NCBI RefSeq assembly: GCF_040183065.1
Contig: NC_091132.1
Location: 157,020,102 to 157,084,101, forward strand
Source: Periplaneta americana
Taxonomy: Eukaryota > Arthropoda > Insecta > Blattodea > Blattidae
Direction: 5' to 3'
Length of the DNA stretch: 64,000 bases
The notes below the pieces were generated by a model. It worked only from the letters and a program-made list of their open reading frames with translations. It was not told the DNA's origin and ran no database searches. Position 1 is the first letter of the stretch. Every line of letters begins with the position of its first letter. Positions 22,575 through 33,495 of the stretch are shown one piece after another. The translations under genes were made by a program, and so were the position numbers.

Positions 22575-22740
22575 TTTTTACAGTTTACAATTTTTTCAAC
22601 GCCTTTCTAACAATATTACATTGAAGAATACCGGCACTCATAAAAGTGAAAGCTTCATATTAATTTTAAACTTGTTTTTACAGTTTACAGTCCTTTCAAC
22701 ATTTTGCTAACGGTATTACATTGAAGACTACTACCAGTAC
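22575..22740 (+). repeat. Tandem direct repeat, 100-bp spacing
   Basis: TTTTTACAGTTTACA, then TTTCAAC and ATTACATTGAAGA, occurs at 22575-22637 and 22675-22737. Confidence 0.8.
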
Positions 22741-22746
22741 TACTAA

Positions 22747-22794
<48 letters not shown>

Positions 22795-22834
22795 CACTAT
22801 CACTATCACTACTACTACGACTACTACTACCACT

Positions 22835-22866
<32 letters not shown>

Positions 22867-22882
22867 GCCACTGCTACTGCTA
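22735..22882. repeat. (ACT)n microsatellite, imperfect
   Basis: A long CTA/CCA trinucleotide run. Minus-strand poly-Val/Ser and plus-strand Thr/Tyr frames here are artefacts of the repeat. Confidence 0.95.
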
Positions 22883-23344
22883 CTGGTACTAAAATAATAT
22901 TGTACACCAATTTTAATGCTCATTGTTAAAAAATTGGTTAGAAATATATGTGTTCATGTCAGCCTTTCATTACTGCAATCTATCAGCAGCGCACTCGCTT
23001 ACACGAAAGATGGGCAACATGACAACACTGCTCCCCCTTCTCTGTAAGCTGTCAAGTCGGAAGTAGTTTTGGTCAAAGTATAGGTGATCTTTTCTATGTT
23101 CGAGATACATAACACTGTAAACTTTGACACAATAACTATAAGCTACATGTTTCAATTTATAGTTAGCAGACTGAAGTAGGCCTACACTAACAAAATTCAA
23201 GTCAACAGTAACTAGTACTGCTCACCAACACGTCACAAGTTATATTCTTGTATTAGGCTATTATAACAGTTACAGCTGGTCCGCAGAACCAGATTTCGCC
23301 AGCTGTAGTAGCTGCTCATATTCATCAGAATGCTTCGTGAACAA

Positions 23345-24240
23345 AGGTATGATATGATAATATGATATGATATTTGTTATAGTTCACAGACAAAAAAAGA
23401 GTATACATACATACAATGATTGAAACCTTAGATTATATACTTTATAATTTACATATAGATATACAATTTTTAATATAATTTCTAAACTTAACATATTTTG
23501 TATAATATGTTTTATCCTTTACTTGCAACTAGTTTTGTGCAAGACTCAACTCATTTTAGTATGTTGATACAATTATTCTTTGTTCACTTGCCTAAGATGT
23601 ACTTCACGTTTCAATCTGCACTGAGCAGCTATCATATATAAATCTTCCATTATTCTAGTATATTAAAAACTTTTGAATATATGTGTTTTATTTTATTTCT
23701 TGATAGTACTATTCAAAAACTAAACCTTTTTTCTTATCTAATTTTTCTCATTCAATTCTAGCTATTTCATTTATTCTTTCCATTCTAATTTTTTTTGGCC
23801 AAAAAGAAAATATATAGACCTATTTGCCTTTGTAACTTTATGTTATTATTATTCATAATTTTTTATAGCTATTTCTTTATTCATTTGTAGGAACTTTTCA
23901 TTTGTAAATTTCATCCGTATTTCTTTTGTATATTGACATTCAAAAACAATATGAATGTCATCTTCTCTATGTCCACATAATGGGCACGTGCCTTAAGGTA
24001 TATTACCTGTATTATTTCTTAATCTCTGAATTGGTGGACTAAGATATCACACAGTGGTTAAAGTTTTATGACAAAGTGTCTTCCCCAATGAAGACTCATC
24101 GGCTAGTGAGCCTGCCAGATTCAATTCTTTAACTGGAAGAATAGTTGTTTGTTTAGTTTCATCAGCAAGGAGATGTTGCTGCTTAAAACAAGGTACTGAT
24201 TTATTTCTCACCTTGGTCATAGCTTTGAATTACAGCTTCA
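23345..24240 (-). mobile_element. LINE 3' end with C-terminal Cys/His motif
   Basis: On the minus strand around 23990-23860 the reading is CPLCGHREDDIHIVFECQYT, the C-x2-C...H...C motif found after the reverse transcriptase in several insect LINE clades, followed by KEIRMKFTNEKFLQMNKEI and stops. Upstream (24212-24000) weaker frames continue. The 3' end at the left carries TATGATATGATAATATGATA, a short-repeat tail. The 5' limit is uncertain. Confidence 0.7.
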
Positions 24241-24720
24241 GTAGCATCCATTCGAACTTGTCTCGCTCTAGTAATATAAGAAGAGATGTTAGAGATCACA
24301 ATAATTTGCTACTTGAGTCAATATTAAACAGAACAACTCTACTACAATTCTGTCACTCACTACTCTCAGGAAAATCATTTAACACAACTCATTTCAAAAC
24401 ATATTTCACATTTGACGGTATACTTTTCTTGTTATAGATTGTCATTATGAGGTGAAATATACTTCTATGTGGAAATATAAAAAAAAGTAAACATGTATTT
24501 CAACAAAACAAAATGATATTACAGAGCTATTTCCTTATATGGTGCATTACTAGGCTTTTTGTGCAACTTATGTTTCACTATTGACTCTGAAGTGTGTTCA
24601 CATGCGTTCGTTGACATCAGGATCTAATAATAGAGTTGTGAGACATTGAAATTGTCTCTGATTTTTTGTGAACAGTTACATATAATATATTTAATAATAA
24701 TTATGTTTTGTGTGTTACAG

Positions 24721-24858
24721 GAAGGAGATGTATTAGATCAGCACTTCACTGAAATAAAGACGGAATGTAAGAGCCACAGCTACGATCTCATATCAGAGAT
24801 GACAGTTGATAAAACACCTGTGCTAATGGACTTTCCCGTCATGAAAAGTGAAGTTGAG
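24721..24858 (+). CDS. C2H2 zinc-finger gene B, exon 2
   Basis: The acceptor GTGTTACAG ends at 24720 and the donor GTGAGT starts at 24859. The exon is 138 nt, phase 0 at both ends, 46 residues beginning EGDVLDQHFTEIKTECKSHS and ending FPVMKSEVE. It is homologous to gene A exon 2005-2142 and to a second copy at 31330-31467. Its surrounding intron sequence (24600-25440) is also homologous to that around 31330, so a block of about 0.9 kb was duplicated in tandem within gene B. The peptide is acidic with IKTE and MKSE motifs and belongs to the non-finger N-terminal region. Confidence 0.88.
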
Positions 24859-25808
24859 GTGAGTCAGTTTATGAAGTGAGTTGGTCAGTAGTTCTGCCTC
24901 TGTTACATACTGGCTGATGGTGTCTGATAGATTCAGGTGACCAGTGGATACGATTTTTCTGTCATGCTGTCTATTTCTTCATCCTTTATCATTCGTTAAT
25001 CTTTTCCACCCCAATTTTATTATAGAAATTACAATCCTGAACGTTCACTAAATTATATACATTTTGATGATTTGATCCCCTCTGATGTTGGCATGTTGCT
25101 TTTAATTTAATTGACAGTGCAGTGTGGAATAGAGGTCAATCTCAGTTAATCCCGTGAAAGGTGGCCAAACTGGTGGTTTGCATCTGGTTTGAGAAGTTCA
25201 CTTAATTGTGATTTTTTAAATTAATTAGTTTATTAGCCAAACTCCACATATTTGCTGTCTATTTCTTGGGACCAGTTGTTTGTAACTACGCCTTAGTATC
25301 ACAAGTTACAAATACTACTTCATAGTTCCTTTTCCATCCTACTCCTTCCCATCCTAGCATCGTTACACTGACTGTTACTTGAGGACAGAGTATTATTCCT
25401 GTCTTCCACTCCAACACCTTCAGTAAACCAATGCACAAGATTATGAACAATAAAATCATTCTAGACGAGGCCTTTCATACAAATTATATGAATGCTGACT
25501 CTGGAGTGTGTTTACGTGCATTCATTGTCATCAGGATTTAATAATAGATTGAAGAGACATTAAAATAGTAACATGTGTTTCGTGAACAATTTTATAATTG
25601 AAGGTTTCAGAGCCATAGCAGGCCAAGCGCCATTTATTAAAATCGGAGAAAGAAAGGGTTAAAGTTAAGTATATACTATAATTGAAGGGTTCTGAGCCAT
25701 AGTGGGCCAAGCGCCATTTATTAAAAGCAGAGAAATCATTACTATAGATTACTATAGTTTCATGAAGATTGACATATCATTTAGTTTTAATGTGTAGGTC
25801 ATTCCATT

Positions 25809-26189
25809 GTAACAAACGTTACATTCTTACATGGATTTGAACATTTGACATTTTTCTGCAGTCAACTGTAGACAAGAGCAATGCTTTTGAACATACCTAC
25901 TAATAGAGGATAGTGTGAAGATTATGTAGTACCAATAGTATAACATTGTGATGGTGCATGTTCTTTGGTTTACAATTTGAAAAAATGTAACAAACGTTAC
26001 ATCAAAGGACATGGATTCTCAAGTTGTGAAAGACTGTTGTGATTCTCTGTTCTTACAATATTTTATGTCAGATAAAAAAAATACAGCTTGAATCTAGGAA
26101 GATTACAGAACTAAATGACATAAACGTTTTTAATTCTACAGATGTCTGTTACTTGAAAATAATTAAAAACTTGGAGTAACAAACGTTAC
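25809..26189. promoter_or_regulatory. Left subterminal motif cluster (3 copies)
   Basis: GTAACAAACGTTAC occurs exactly at 25809-25822, 25987-26000 and 26176-26189, spaced 178 and 189 bp, between the left TIR and the transposase 3' end. These are probable transposase-binding sites (inference). Confidence 0.8.
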
Positions 26190-28409
26190 AAAGTCAGAAT
26201 TGAACAGTTTGTAAAGAACATCCTAGTGATCATTTTAAAAAAAAGGTAATTTTTGAGAGTACAATAACATTCGTACTCAACTAGCACAGTAAAATTTGTG
26301 TTGAAAATAAATTTTCCCCTAACTTCCTTAGGTTTAGGCAATGTGCTTAAAACTAGGTCTGGGGATATTTCATCTATATCGTCATTTGTTGGGTACACAA
26401 AGTAAGTGTTCTTTCCTTCTCTTCTTCTCATGAATTGTACACTACACATATTACTCACATAATTGAGAAGGAATATATGTCCGACATAATATTGTCCAGT
26501 TTGTGGGTAATGAACCAATACGTAATCACAAACTGATAGTTCTGAAAATTTTGAATTCATGGCATGATCAATGGAATGAGTAGATTTTGTAGGACTGCTT
26601 GTTTCTTCCTGCGTTTCTTTTATTTTATGTTTCTTAAATGGTTCAACATCTCCAATATTTGAGAAGAGCCCAACTGTGCTTGGTGCAGCAATTTTCACAC
26701 ATCGAGCTTGTTGGATTTCTACCACTGGCAATGCACTTTTCCATTCTTCTACATATTTTGCAGCAATTGAGTCAATTTTACCAGCAGGGACATAAAAACA
26801 ATGTATGTTGTAAATGTTAGATTTTGTGATGTCATAAAATTGCTCAGCATTTTGCACGGTAGCATTTTCTTGTAAAACTCGCTTCCATACACTGCGTTTA
26901 AGGGTAGCTCCAACACCATCGTGTGGGCCCTTACCATGGTAAGACTCGTTATAGTTCCATTCAACATTACATCCTAGAATTTTGGATAGTGTGCACAAGT
27001 ATGATATTGCCTTCCGGTTTTTAAAATGTTGTGCAGCACCATCAGTCCACAGATAAACTGAAGTTATAGGAGACTGCTTTAATGTAGACAGGTAGTTTAG
27101 TAGGATTTCATTGAAAGCAGCAACTTCAGCAGTGCCATGACTCTGTGCATCAGTAATGACTGCTAAACATATTGTTGTGACATCATCAGTAGAAGATTTT
27201 CGGAAATAGCAAACTACAGTATAGATTGTTGTTGATGTTTCTGCTGATGTGTGTGTCCAGTGTGCTGCCATAACGTCATTCTGAAATTTTGCTACATAGT
27301 TCTCAGCAAAATATGTTAGGAGAAGCAGCTGTCCTGGTTGTAGTGATGATTTTTGATTCTGCTGTTCCTTCCATTGTCTTCCTTTATTGTATATATGATT
27401 GGATAGTTGCGTTAGCTGATCCTTGAAATAAGTGAAGAATTCATTTATAGACATTATCTTTTTGAACCAGATGTCCACCTTCCCAATGCTTGGTGTGAAC
27501 CTCATCACAGTCATCATAAATTTTTGTAATCAGCGTGGATTCAATATCTCCACATTCTTGGCAACTTCTTTTCATACAGTTCTTATTTTCAGTTTGACAA
27601 ACTGTTTCTTTCAGAAGCTCCTTGTTGGTTTTTGGTTTTTCACTTGTTTTCCAGGGCGCTGCTGAAATCATTAACTGCGTATTTTCACAGTAAGGGCAGC
27701 AGCACATTATCTGATTCTTATCAGAGACCAACCTGACATGTTTCGGTCGCATTTCACAAAATTTTGATAGACCAATCTTTACATTTGGATTCTGCTCTTG
27801 AAAAAGTGTGTATACTTCACGCAAATGATACACAAGCAGCATTTTTTGCATATATTCTTTCTTTCCATCCTCATGTATTATAATAAAATCTTTTTTTCCA
27901 GGGAGTTGGCGGGAAACATCGTCACATTCATAAAAATCCTTCACCATTTGCATAGTATCTGCAGTAATAGGCAATGTAGAAGATGTGGAATGTTTTGCTG
28001 GCTGTACTAATAGATTAAATGATTCGGCAAGCTTTCTTACTACGGCTGTTTGTTTTCGAGGGCTCCTTGGAAGGTTTTTTTGTGCTCTTTTTATAGCCTT
28101 TCCAAAAGAATTTGCACTCTTATAAGGAGGACTTCCTGAAGAACCGTCTTTCAAAATACATGAACTTAAAACTCTTGCTTTTTGTCTTCTACGATATTCT
28201 TATACTCGCTTCCTAGTGGCTTCTCTTTCTGCAGATTTTTCCGATTTTGATTTTGGCTTTTTCCTAAGTTTCCTCATAATATTACGACACTTTTCTAGTC
28301 TCTCTTGAGTTTTTTCTGTGTCCATTCCAGCTCTGTACTCACACATTCTCTCAGCAGCAGATTTTGGAGCTTTTTTCATACTGAAATGCATATATGGCCC
28401 ATCAAACAT
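26186..28409 (-). pseudogene. Transposase of the unclassified TIR element, one stop and one frameshift
   Basis: Read from 28409 leftward: a basic N-terminal block (SAAERMCEYRAGMDTEKTQE then KKPKSKSEKS), one in-frame TAA at 28200-28202 (frame continues EYRRRQKARVLSS), a middle part with RAQKNLPRSPRKQ and a Cys-rich section (CCCPYCENTQ; CMKRSCQECGD), then a frame change near 27450-27515, and a C-terminal 443-residue frame. That frame contains LAVITDAQSHGTAEVAAFNE, YLWTDGAAQHFKNRKA and NESYHGKGPHDGVGATLKR. The acidic residues in TDGAAQHFKN and GKGPHDGVG look like RNase-H-fold catalytic positions (inference). Apart from the two lesions the coding region is intact, so it is young. From memory, similar proteins are widespread in insect and cnidarian genomes as uncharacterised loci. 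Confidence 0.72.
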
Positions 28410-28512
28410 GAAAACGTACTAAAACACGTCTTATTTTAAATATAAGCCTACCAAACATAGCCAGTAATCAATAATTTCATGTATTACATCTGATTATCTT
28501 ATTATTTTTTGT

Positions 28513-28723
28513 GTAACAAACGTTACCACATTGTTATGTAACATTTGTTGCTATTCAATGTAATGTTTGTTACACAGATTTTATATAAAATTATTATTTT
28601 AAAAATCAGAACGTCTAGTATTTATGTAGCTTACATGAGGAAGATAATACAAAGTTTCATTTTAAAATAAAAAACAGTTTTCTAATTATGAAATAAAATT
28701 AATATTTTTGTAACAAACGTTAA
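28513..28723. promoter_or_regulatory. Right subterminal motif cluster (4 copies)
   Basis: GTAACAAACGTTAC lies at 28513-28526, a degenerate copy at 28538-28551, an inverted copy GTAATGTTTGTTAC at 28560-28573, and GTAACAAACGTTAA at 28710-28723. All are upstream of the transposase start, so they may also overlap its promoter. Confidence 0.75.
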
Positions 28724-29437
28724 ATAACCTAAGTATTTCTTTTAACAGTGGATAACTACTTTCATAGATTATATTTCCACTCATTGTTACTACATACAGG
28801 CACTGAAACATTTACTTTCAAAGGTAATATAGCACTAACTTCATGGAATTTAATATTCTGATAGCTATGTCTTAAAATCAAATGACGTAATCTTACCAGA
28901 ATCCCTCTGTAGCAGCCATGTCGACTTTGCTTGTTGGGAACAAACAAATTATGGCGATAAAATTAAAATTATACCATGCTGTATAAAGTCAATGAATTTG
29001 AGAACTTTTTAATGCAAAAGAACAGTTTCTTCGATTAAATATAAAATTTTGTCTTTATGTCCCTCATCTCGTGGAATGACCCGTGTACACTTTATTTTAC
29101 TTGTTATGTTTCCATTAAATTAAGGTAATAACTTCATTTTAACCCTTGTTTTCTACGGTTTTAGTAAATGGCACTTGGCCCAGTATGGCTGTGAACCCTT
29201 CAATTTAATGAAGATTGACATATCATTTAATTTTAATGTGCATACTTTATCCTACTTGCTATATGCTTTGTTAAATTATAGTAATCACACAGTCTAATAC
29301 ATACAGTCGCGCAACTTCAACACTCTTTTTTTTGTCAACATTCGCGACACTAGCGCCCAAGCGGCAGGCAAGGCACAGGTTGATACAGTCAGCACGTGCT
29401 TTTAAGGGATGCGAGATGTTATAATAACGTTTTAATC

Positions 29438-29538
29438 ATGCGTCGGAATAAAGACAATGTGTGCAGTGCTGTAAATTGCAGTAACAAGTTTAAATCTCCG
29501 AATTTGTCGTTCTTCAGATTCCCTAAAGACCAAGAGAG
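29438..29538 (+). pseudogene. THAP-domain N-terminal exon in P-like element
   Basis: ATG 29438, then 33 codons plus two bases up to a GTAAGT donor: MRRNKDNVCSAVNC with the C-x4-C pair of a THAP zinc module, followed by LSFFRFPKDQER, matching the FPKD-type segment that follows in THAP domains. The remaining THAP residues (C-x2-H and AVPTIF box) are not found in the next candidate exon after 29715, where the frame soon stops. P-element transposases begin with THAP domains, which agrees with the TIR and TSD. It is not expected to be functional. Confidence 0.68.
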
Positions 29539-30288
29539 GTAAGTGTATATCAGAAAATCCTAACTCAGTAATAACCAATAATCCACAATGTCGATAGCCT
29601 ATGTATTGTATTCTATAAAGCATTTATTAGTTATCAGTTACCTATTTATATGTCAGGAAGGACAGTTTAAATGAAAACAAAGTAAATACCTGTTACAGTA
29701 TTTATTTTGTTGCAGGGATCATATGTGTAAATGTGTAACCATTCCGATTTTGGATAATGTATCTGCAGTTTTTAATGCAATTAGGCCTAATTCCATAATA
29801 TTTTAATTCGTGTTTTTTTCTTTATATTTTTTTTAAAGTTGAATGTTATATTGCATTCAAGTAGGGATCATGGTGTTAATTTTTCAAGAATTCATGTAGT
29901 ATTGTATTCCTTTTGCAAAATATTCACTTCTTGAATAAATCCAGACTGTGTCGATAAATTTCTGATGTGTTGGTGTAGATTGATGTGGCAGACGTATGAA
30001 GTTCTCAAGAAATAAAATAGCGATTTTAAATTTAATATAAAATAGCAATCTTTTCTGTAATAATTTGCATGACTGTTATTGGTGTTGATTTTACAGTTCC
30101 AGTGATTATTTATTGAAAATAGAAGTACATTTTCTGAGTTACTTGAAGTTAATTTTTTTTAACAAAATTGTGTGTTCATTTATTTGTTCTCACCTACGTG
30201 ATATTAACAGTAATTACATGTAAATTGCATACTATATAGGTAGGATATGTTTAAATTAAGCCTATGTGTGAAAACTGGGAATGTAATG

Positions 30289-30482
30289 CAGGGGCGTATT
30301 TTGCGGGCTACCGGTGGTAGCCCAAGGAAATTACAAAAGAAAAAGTTTATAATATAACATAATGTAATAATTTTGTATTATTAGTTTACCATAGTAATTA
30401 AAATTAAAGTAATTGTTAGATATATTTTGTGTAATAATAGGGTCAGCGGTAGCCCAAGCCCTTTAACCAGTATACACCCCTG
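30289..30482. mobile_element. hAT-like MITE, 194 bp, with perfect 8-bp TSD
   Basis: The ends are CAGGGGCGTATTTTGCGGGC and CAGTATACACCCCTG. The TSD ATGTAATG lies at 30281-30288 and 30483-30490. A near-identical sibling is at 51421-51611. Confidence 0.93.
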
Positions 30483-31329
30483 ATGTAATGTAAAATACGG
30501 TAAACTTGCCATAAAAAAAGTTACATCATAATATCAGCACTATTTGTGACTCAAAATAATAAAGGAAATACCGGTTCTTAAGAAATGTAAATAATAATGA
30601 ACTTTATAAATCGGTGTCTGTCATATTAAGATATAAATGCTCTGCTTTTTTATTTTCAAGTTTACCTCAGCGGTCGTGTTTATCCCAATTTGCGGTATGG
30701 AAAATAGTTAATATCTCAGGAAATACGGAGAGGAATTCACCACGCGATGTACCCTACGAGATATGCCCTGCAGTTTTGAAACTACTAATTTTGACTCTTC
30801 TCGCAGGAAATATAGAGATCCAATGATGCATAAATATATTTAGGAATGAACTGAATTAACCGTCCACGTACGAACAATTATGTTATATCAAACCATGATA
30901 AGTGATCAGGGCCATGATTCAGCTGTAATGAGCAGAAAGAATTACGTTTATTCCCAGCTTCTGAAACTTGTAGATTAGCTGCGTGTGAAATACTTCTAGG
31001 ATTCTAAAGTAAAATTAATAAGAACCATATACACTTACTGTACTGCATAAAAATAAAAAATAAATTACGCAAAACCCGTTTTCTGATGTATCACATGTCG
31101 TCTGCACACTTTTAACTTGCCTGCCGCTAGAGGGCTACTGTCGCACCAGCTGTCAAATGTTGCCATATTTTATACGTATGAGTTGCGCGTCTGTATGTAT
31201 TAGACTGTGGTAATCACTTAATTTTAACTCTTATTTTCTCCATTTTTAATAAATGGCGCTTGACCCACTATGGCTCTGAACCCTTCAATTATGATATATT
31301 TAATAATTATTATGAATTGTGTGTTGCAG

Positions 31330-31467
31330 GAAGAAAATGTATTAGATCTACACGTAACTGAAATAAAGACGGAATGTATGGACCGCAGCTATGATCTGAA
31401 ATCAGAGATAACATTTGATGATACTCCTGTGCCAATTGACTTTCCAATCATGAAGAGTGATGCTGAG
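31330..31467 (+). CDS. C2H2 zinc-finger gene B, duplicated exon 2
   Basis: The acceptor TGTTGCAG ends at 31329 and the donor GTGAGT starts at 31468. The exon is 138 nt, phase 0 at both ends, encoding EENVLDLHVTEIKTECMDRS and onward, ending FPIMKSDAE. Length, phase and splice sites match exon 2 at 24721, and introns on both sides are homologous, so this is a tandem exon duplication. Splicing could use either copy or both without changing frame. The reading frame is free of stops, so it is probably still usable. If both are included the predicted protein is 503 residues, otherwise 457. Which form is made cannot be seen from DNA. Confidence 0.8.
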
Positions 31468-32110
31468 GTGAGTGCTGTTTACGAACTGTGTTGGTCGGTT
31501 GGTCGGTAGTTCTCACTGTGTTATATACTGGCTGATGTGGCTGCTACACTTAGATGACCAGGGAGTACGATTGTTGCTCTGATGCTGTCCATTTCTTCAT
31601 CCTGCTATTCTTTGTGAATTTTTCCCACCCAATTTTTCTGGTAGAGACTGCGATGCTGAACGTTCACTAAATCATACACATTTTGAACTTTTAATTACTG
31701 CTGATAATTTTGACCCGTGTTCACTCTGATTTAATAATCAGCCCAGTGTAGAGTGGGATCAATCTCAATTACTCTGGTGGTACGTGCCAGTTATGTTGTG
31801 CTTCGTGTAGGAAAAACCGTTAAGTACCGTATATTTCTTTTAATTCGTCTTTTGGCAGCTAAAATCTACATGATTATTGCCTATTTCTTGGGACAAATTG
31901 CTGGTAAATACGCTCGAACATTACAATTTACGAAGACACCTTCAAAGTTGTATTACCATCGTCCTCGACTCTGCAGTAGCCACCTCACATTGACTGTGAC
32001 ATGGTTAGGGTGACTAGATTTACATCGATAAAAAAGAGGACACAAAGCTTCAAAAAGGAGGCCATTGTTAAAAAAAAGAGGACGGAAAATATGTACCTAG
32101 ATTTAGACTT

Positions 32111-32674
32111 ATTCCGCCGACTTAGCTCTATGGTAGTGTGTCTCTAGACTAGCTGGCCCGGGTTCGATTCCCGGTGGGGTCAGAAATTTTAATATAAAAT
32201 TTCTACCTCGGGACTAGGAGAGATGGCGGTGCACAACTTCTAATCACTAGATTGTGCACCCATATGCGTGGGTTAAATCCCACATCTCTCTGCAGTGCAT
32301 ATGAAGCGAAGGCATATATCACTTTTTATAGTGATTCATCCATCGGATGGGGACGTTAAGCCTGGCGGCTCCATTGGTGCTATTCGACAGGAGTAGGCTA
32401 TGTGCTGGCACCCGGTTTCCCCTTTTCCCTTCCTCATCATCATCATCATCATCACTCATTCCCGACACTACACTTACAAGAACACTTACACATACACTCA
32501 CTCTAGTACATGACATAACTCTTCACAGATACACATCATGTACAGCATGACCCACCGAAGTGGTGTACAACTAGAAAATGGGTCATAGTTCTGCCATTTA
32601 TCAGCAGCATGCGGAACCCCAATCACGCAAGTGAAGTGGGTGGGCATTGGATATACACACACACATACACACAA
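32111..32674 (+). mobile_element. tRNA-derived SINE (family 5), about 564 bp
   Basis: The head GCCGACTTAGCTCTATGGTA (A-box-like) and GGGTTCGATTCCCGGTGGGG (B box) is followed by a long body with GGGACGTTAAGCCTGGCGGC and GTAGGCTATGTGCTGGCACC, ending in an (AC/AT)n run. The TSD ATTTAGACTT/ATTTAGGCTT lies at 32101-32110 and 32675-32684. Confidence 0.82.
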
Positions 32675-32815
32675 ATTTAGGCTTGCCCCTATATTCTACT
32701 TTAAATTACGTCAATATTTATTTTATTAAAAAATATTTACAGTACAGATTTGGGCTTATATCATACTTAAAAGTATGCTAATATCTATTTTATTACAAAA
32801 TAATTACGAAAGAAC

Positions 32816-32816
<1 letters not shown>

Positions 32817-32860
<44 letters not shown>

Positions 32861-32871
32861 TAATAATAATG
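32817..32871. repeat. (AAT)n microsatellite
   Basis: About 17 units inside the hAT-like element. Confidence 0.95.
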
Positions 32872-33127
32872 TAAAATCAGTTAGCTACATGCGAAAGTCA
32901 AGGGAACATAATTATTAAAGAGAACAGAAAATATCTATTTAGATTTATATTCGCACCTCGATCTCTCGATTTACTAGCTACCTGTGAGCAACGACCATAA
33001 CAAGGAGGAGCAAAGAGAGTTATGATCGTTAGCAAACGGTATATTCCGTTGATGCTGCTGCCACCTACAGGAAAATTACATGAAAAAGATGTCAAATCAA
33101 AATAATTTCAAAATATCAGGCATACAG

Positions 33128-33370
33128 TAGTAGTAGGTTAATTTACGACTCTTTATCAACATCTTAGGTTATTTAGCGTCTGAATGATATGAAGGTGATA
33201 ATGCCGGTGAAATGAATCCGGGGTCCAGGACCGAAAGATACCAAGCATTTGCTCATATTGGGAAAACCCCGGAAGAAACCTCAACCAGGTAACTTGCCCC
33301 CCGACTGGGAATCGAACTCGGGCCACCTGGTTTCGCGGCCAGACGCGCTGACTGTTACTCCACAGGTGTA
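33128..33370 (-). mobile_element. SINE family 1, minus strand
   Basis: Reverse complement of the family body; the head ends CTCCACAGGTGTA at the right. The TSD GCATACAG lies at 33120-33127 and 33371-33378. It is nested in the hAT-like element. Confidence 0.85.
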
Positions 33371-33495
33371 GCATACAGGCTACGAAAAGGAGGCCATTTC
33401 TTCATTTTTAAAAAATCCACCCATACCCTGGACAAAGGCCTAAGAAGGAGGACATGTCCAGACAAAAGAGGACGTCTGGTCACCCTAGACATGGG

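Larger units (their letters stand above)
21975..23078. mobile_element. TIR element in intron 1 of gene B
   Basis: An inverted repeat CCAAAACTACTTCCGAC lies near both ends (left 21983; right complement near 23055-23072), with TA at 21973-21974 and 23079-23080. A Tc1/mariner-like nonautonomous element fits, but the outermost bases of the two ends differ. Inside are a 100-bp-spaced direct repeat (22575 and 22675) and a trinucleotide tract. Confidence 0.55.
25683..29204 (-). mobile_element. Autonomous-type TIR transposon, unclassified
   Basis: The inverted ends are TTGAAGGGTTCTGAGCCATA (left) and the complement of GTATGGCTGTGAACCCTTCAA (right, ending near 29202), each followed inward by GCCATTTA(T)TAAAA-like sequence. 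It carries one transposase coding region on the minus strand (28409-26186) and seven 14-bp subterminal motifs (GTAACAAACGTTAC type), three on the left and four on the right. It inserted into a short relative of the same TIR family. I could not assign a superfamily with confidence. Confidence 0.78.
29288..31209 (+). mobile_element. P-like element with THAP exon, 1.9 kb
   Basis: The termini share CACAGTCTAATACATACAG and then TCGCGCAACT/ACGCGCAACT, a TIR of about 30 bp. A 7-bp TSD GTAATCA lies at 29281-29287 and 31210-31216. The element carries a THAP-type N-terminal exon near its left end but no recognisable catalytic region, so it looks like an internally deleted derivative of an autonomous P-like transposon. 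A hAT-like MITE has inserted inside it (30289-30482). Confidence 0.78.
25598..31291. mobile_element. Outer TIR element, later invaded by two others
   Basis: The left end TTGAAGGTTTCAGAGCCAT (25598) and the right end ATGGCTCTGAACCCTTCAA (up to 31289) are inverted. TA flanks both sides, and the paralogous intron near 24680 shows an uninterrupted site. Its own sequence is short (25598-25680, 29205-29287, 31210-31291). The inner relative (25683-29204) and a P-like element (29288-31209) sit inside it. Confidence 0.7.
32006..33487. mobile_element. hAT-like TIR element carrying two SINEs
   Basis: The ends are TAGGGTGACTAGA and TCTGGTCACCCTA (inverse TAGGGTGACCAGA). An 8-bp TSD GACATGGT/GACATGGG lies at 31998-32005 and 33488-33495. 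The element's own sequence contains AAAGAGGACA/GAGGCCATT motifs near both ends and no transposase. Nested inside are a SINE (32111), an (AAT)n run and a family-1 SINE (33128). Confidence 0.85.

Noticed and set aside
22696-22923. Ser/Val-rich minus-strand frame
   Set aside because: Produced by the ACT trinucleotide tract.
24213-24437. Plus-strand LINE tail (SSNIRRDVRDHNNLLLES)
   Set aside because: Reminiscent of a LINE C-terminus but too short, without a WNSLP-type block; left unannotated.
32319-32550. Ser- and Asp-rich frames on both strands
   Set aside because: They lie in the family-5 SINE body and its ATC repeat.
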